Below, in pieces: positions 63,342-64,000 of a stretch of DNA of 64,000 nucleotides. The notes below the pieces were generated by a model. The model searched no databases, was not told where the DNA came from, and worked only from the letters and a program-made list of their open reading frames with translations. Every line of letters starts with the position of its first letter. The first letter of the stretch is position 1. Source of the DNA: Enterovibrio sp045679545 (GTDB taxonomy: Bacteria > Pseudomonadota > Gammaproteobacteria > Enterobacterales > Vibrionaceae); the NCBI RefSeq assembly GCF_045679545.1, contig NZ_CP166195.1, positions 1 through 64,000 on the forward strand, in the 5' to 3' direction. The translations under genes were made by a program, and so were the position numbers.

Positions 63342-63779
63342 TTAGTTCGCGTCGATCACTTCAACCGTGTCAGCACCATCTACTGTGATCGCGGTCGTTT
63401 CTGTCGCCGCTTTCTCTGTAGCACTCGCCGCAGTGGCTAATGACGCATCCACGTCGCACGCATACGCGTTACCAAACATGGTGACAGAGCTTGAGAAACC
63501 AAACGGTTGATACAGATACAGCACGTTGCCGCCTTTCTCTGCCGCTTTCTTACGCATTTGGTTTAGCGTTCCCCAAACCATGTCTTTGTCTGCGTGTAAC
63601 CAGTAATCGTAAAAATGCCCTTCTGAGCCGATCACTGTGCCTTTATGCTCACATCCTTGAATCGCATTGATATCATCCCAAATCACTTGGACTTGTTCTG
63701 ACTCTTGGGTTGGGAAAGTCACACAGCCCGATAACAATGCAGCAGAAACCCATGCTGCACATAGCGATATTTTTTTCAT
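63342..63779 (-). CDS. DUF4156-family outer-membrane-type lipoprotein
   Basis: The 145-residue protein has a lipoprotein signal with lipobox LLSGC (cysteine near residue 19). The body matches the DUF4156 pattern: a paired-cysteine layout with C43 in QGCEHKGTVIGSEGHFYDYW and C108 in FGNAYACD, and the ANxxRKKAAEKGGNVLYL-like helix. A low-complexity Ala/Thr-rich tail follows. Function is unknown; relatives are small envelope lipoproteins. It is convergent with the aminotransferase gene. Confidence 0.8.
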   Translation of the reverse strand: MKKISLCAAWVSAALLSGCVTFPTQESEQVQVIWDDINAIQGCEHKGTVIGSEGHFYDYWLHADKDMVWGTLNQMRKKAAEKGGNVLYLYQPFGFSSSVTMFGNAYACDVDASLATAASATEKAATETTAITVDGADTVEVIDAN

Positions 63780-63883
63780 TTAAGACGCGTCTCTACTGTT
63801 TCAAGGGCGCGAAGTTTATCCTGAGTTGATGTAAAAGCAAGCGAAATAGACTGGCATAATTCTGCGTGCTTATTGGCTCTGTT

Positions 63884-64000
63884 TCAGGAATAGCTCTTTG
63901 AAGTCAAAAAAACGCGCCAACTACCAAAGTGAGAGATATCTCGGCCGCCGGTTGCACCCGCTTCTTCGCAGATAAAACCTGTCACCCAAGTCCCGTCATC
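63884..64000 (-). CDS. Allophanate hydrolase C-terminus (partial, runs off the window)
   Basis: Only the last 38 codons lie in the window, up to a TGA at 63884-63886. They encode WVTGFICEEAGATGGRDISH, then FGSWRVFL. This resembles the C-terminal domain of allophanate hydrolases (AtzF/urea amidolyase type), which ends with a GFxCE...GARDITxFGGWRAYL pattern. Allophanate hydrolase splits allophanate to ammonia and CO2 in urea use. The frame is open to the window edge. The resemblance is strong but short. Confidence 0.58.
   Translation of the reverse strand, partial: DDGTWVTGFICEEAGATGGRDISHFGSWRVFLTSKSYS

Noticed and set aside
1..64000. CRISPR arrays, tRNA or rRNA genes, prophage or transposase genes
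   Set aside because: No regular spacer-repeat arrays, cloverleaf-like sequences, rRNA motifs or integrase/transposase reading frames were seen on either strand by eye.

Overview
The window (64 kb, roughly balanced base composition) looks like a chromosomal segment of a marine gammaproteobacterium, most likely a member of the Vibrionaceae (Enterovibrio, Grimontia or Photobacterium are possible). This placement is an inference from gene content: a chitinase, a GH81 laminarinase, NhaA, EAL/HDOD signalling proteins, a TriABC/VexIJK-like pump and palindromic intergenic repeats. No rRNA, tRNA, phage, insertion sequence or CRISPR array was seen. About 39 genes fill the window densely.

Left part (1-13 kb): a purine and glyoxylate block. 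A leftward operon gcl-hyi-garR turns glyoxylate into glycerate and faces malate synthase aceB. A GntR/FCD regulator follows, then a rightward operon xdhA-xdhB-xdhC-guaD for guanine and xanthine oxidation. The palindrome TTGTATACAA or close variants lies upstream of gcl, aceB, the regulator and xdhA, so the regulator probably controls the whole block.

13-21.5 kb: a modular GH81 beta-1,3-glucanase lipoprotein, a DEAD-box RNA helicase, a NUDIX hydrolase, a hotdog-fold protein and the Na+/H+ antiporter NhaA. A gene-poor 636-bp gap follows with two perfect inverted DnaA boxes.

21.5-39 kb: an EAL/HDOD protein with a large hybrid histidine kinase, a PhzF-like protein, a small unknown ORF, an M16 protease lipoprotein, KatG, a secreted GH18 chitinase with two chitin-binding domains, an FKBP isomerase and an unusual PTS-EIIC/EAL fusion.

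39.7-45.9 kb: a complete ectoine-degradation cluster doeA-doeB-doeX-doeC-doeD, which converts ectoine to aspartate.

46-59.7 kb: two RND systems. The first is a two-adaptor efflux operon with a divergent TetR regulator. The second is a copper/silver operon: a Cys/His-rich periplasmic protein, CusC, a CusB with two fused CusF-like domains, CusA and a CopI-like cupredoxin. It is preceded by a textbook CueR-type promoter.

59.7-64 kb: two small membrane-protein genes, an AraC/GyrI-like regulator divergent from a PLP aminotransferase with direct-repeat operators between them, a DUF4156 lipoprotein and the 3' end of a probable allophanate hydrolase.

Several start codons were moved from the longest possible reading frame using Shine-Dalgarno spacing and family lengths (gcl, the GntR gene, the M16 protease, katG, the FKBP gene, doeA, doeX, doeD).
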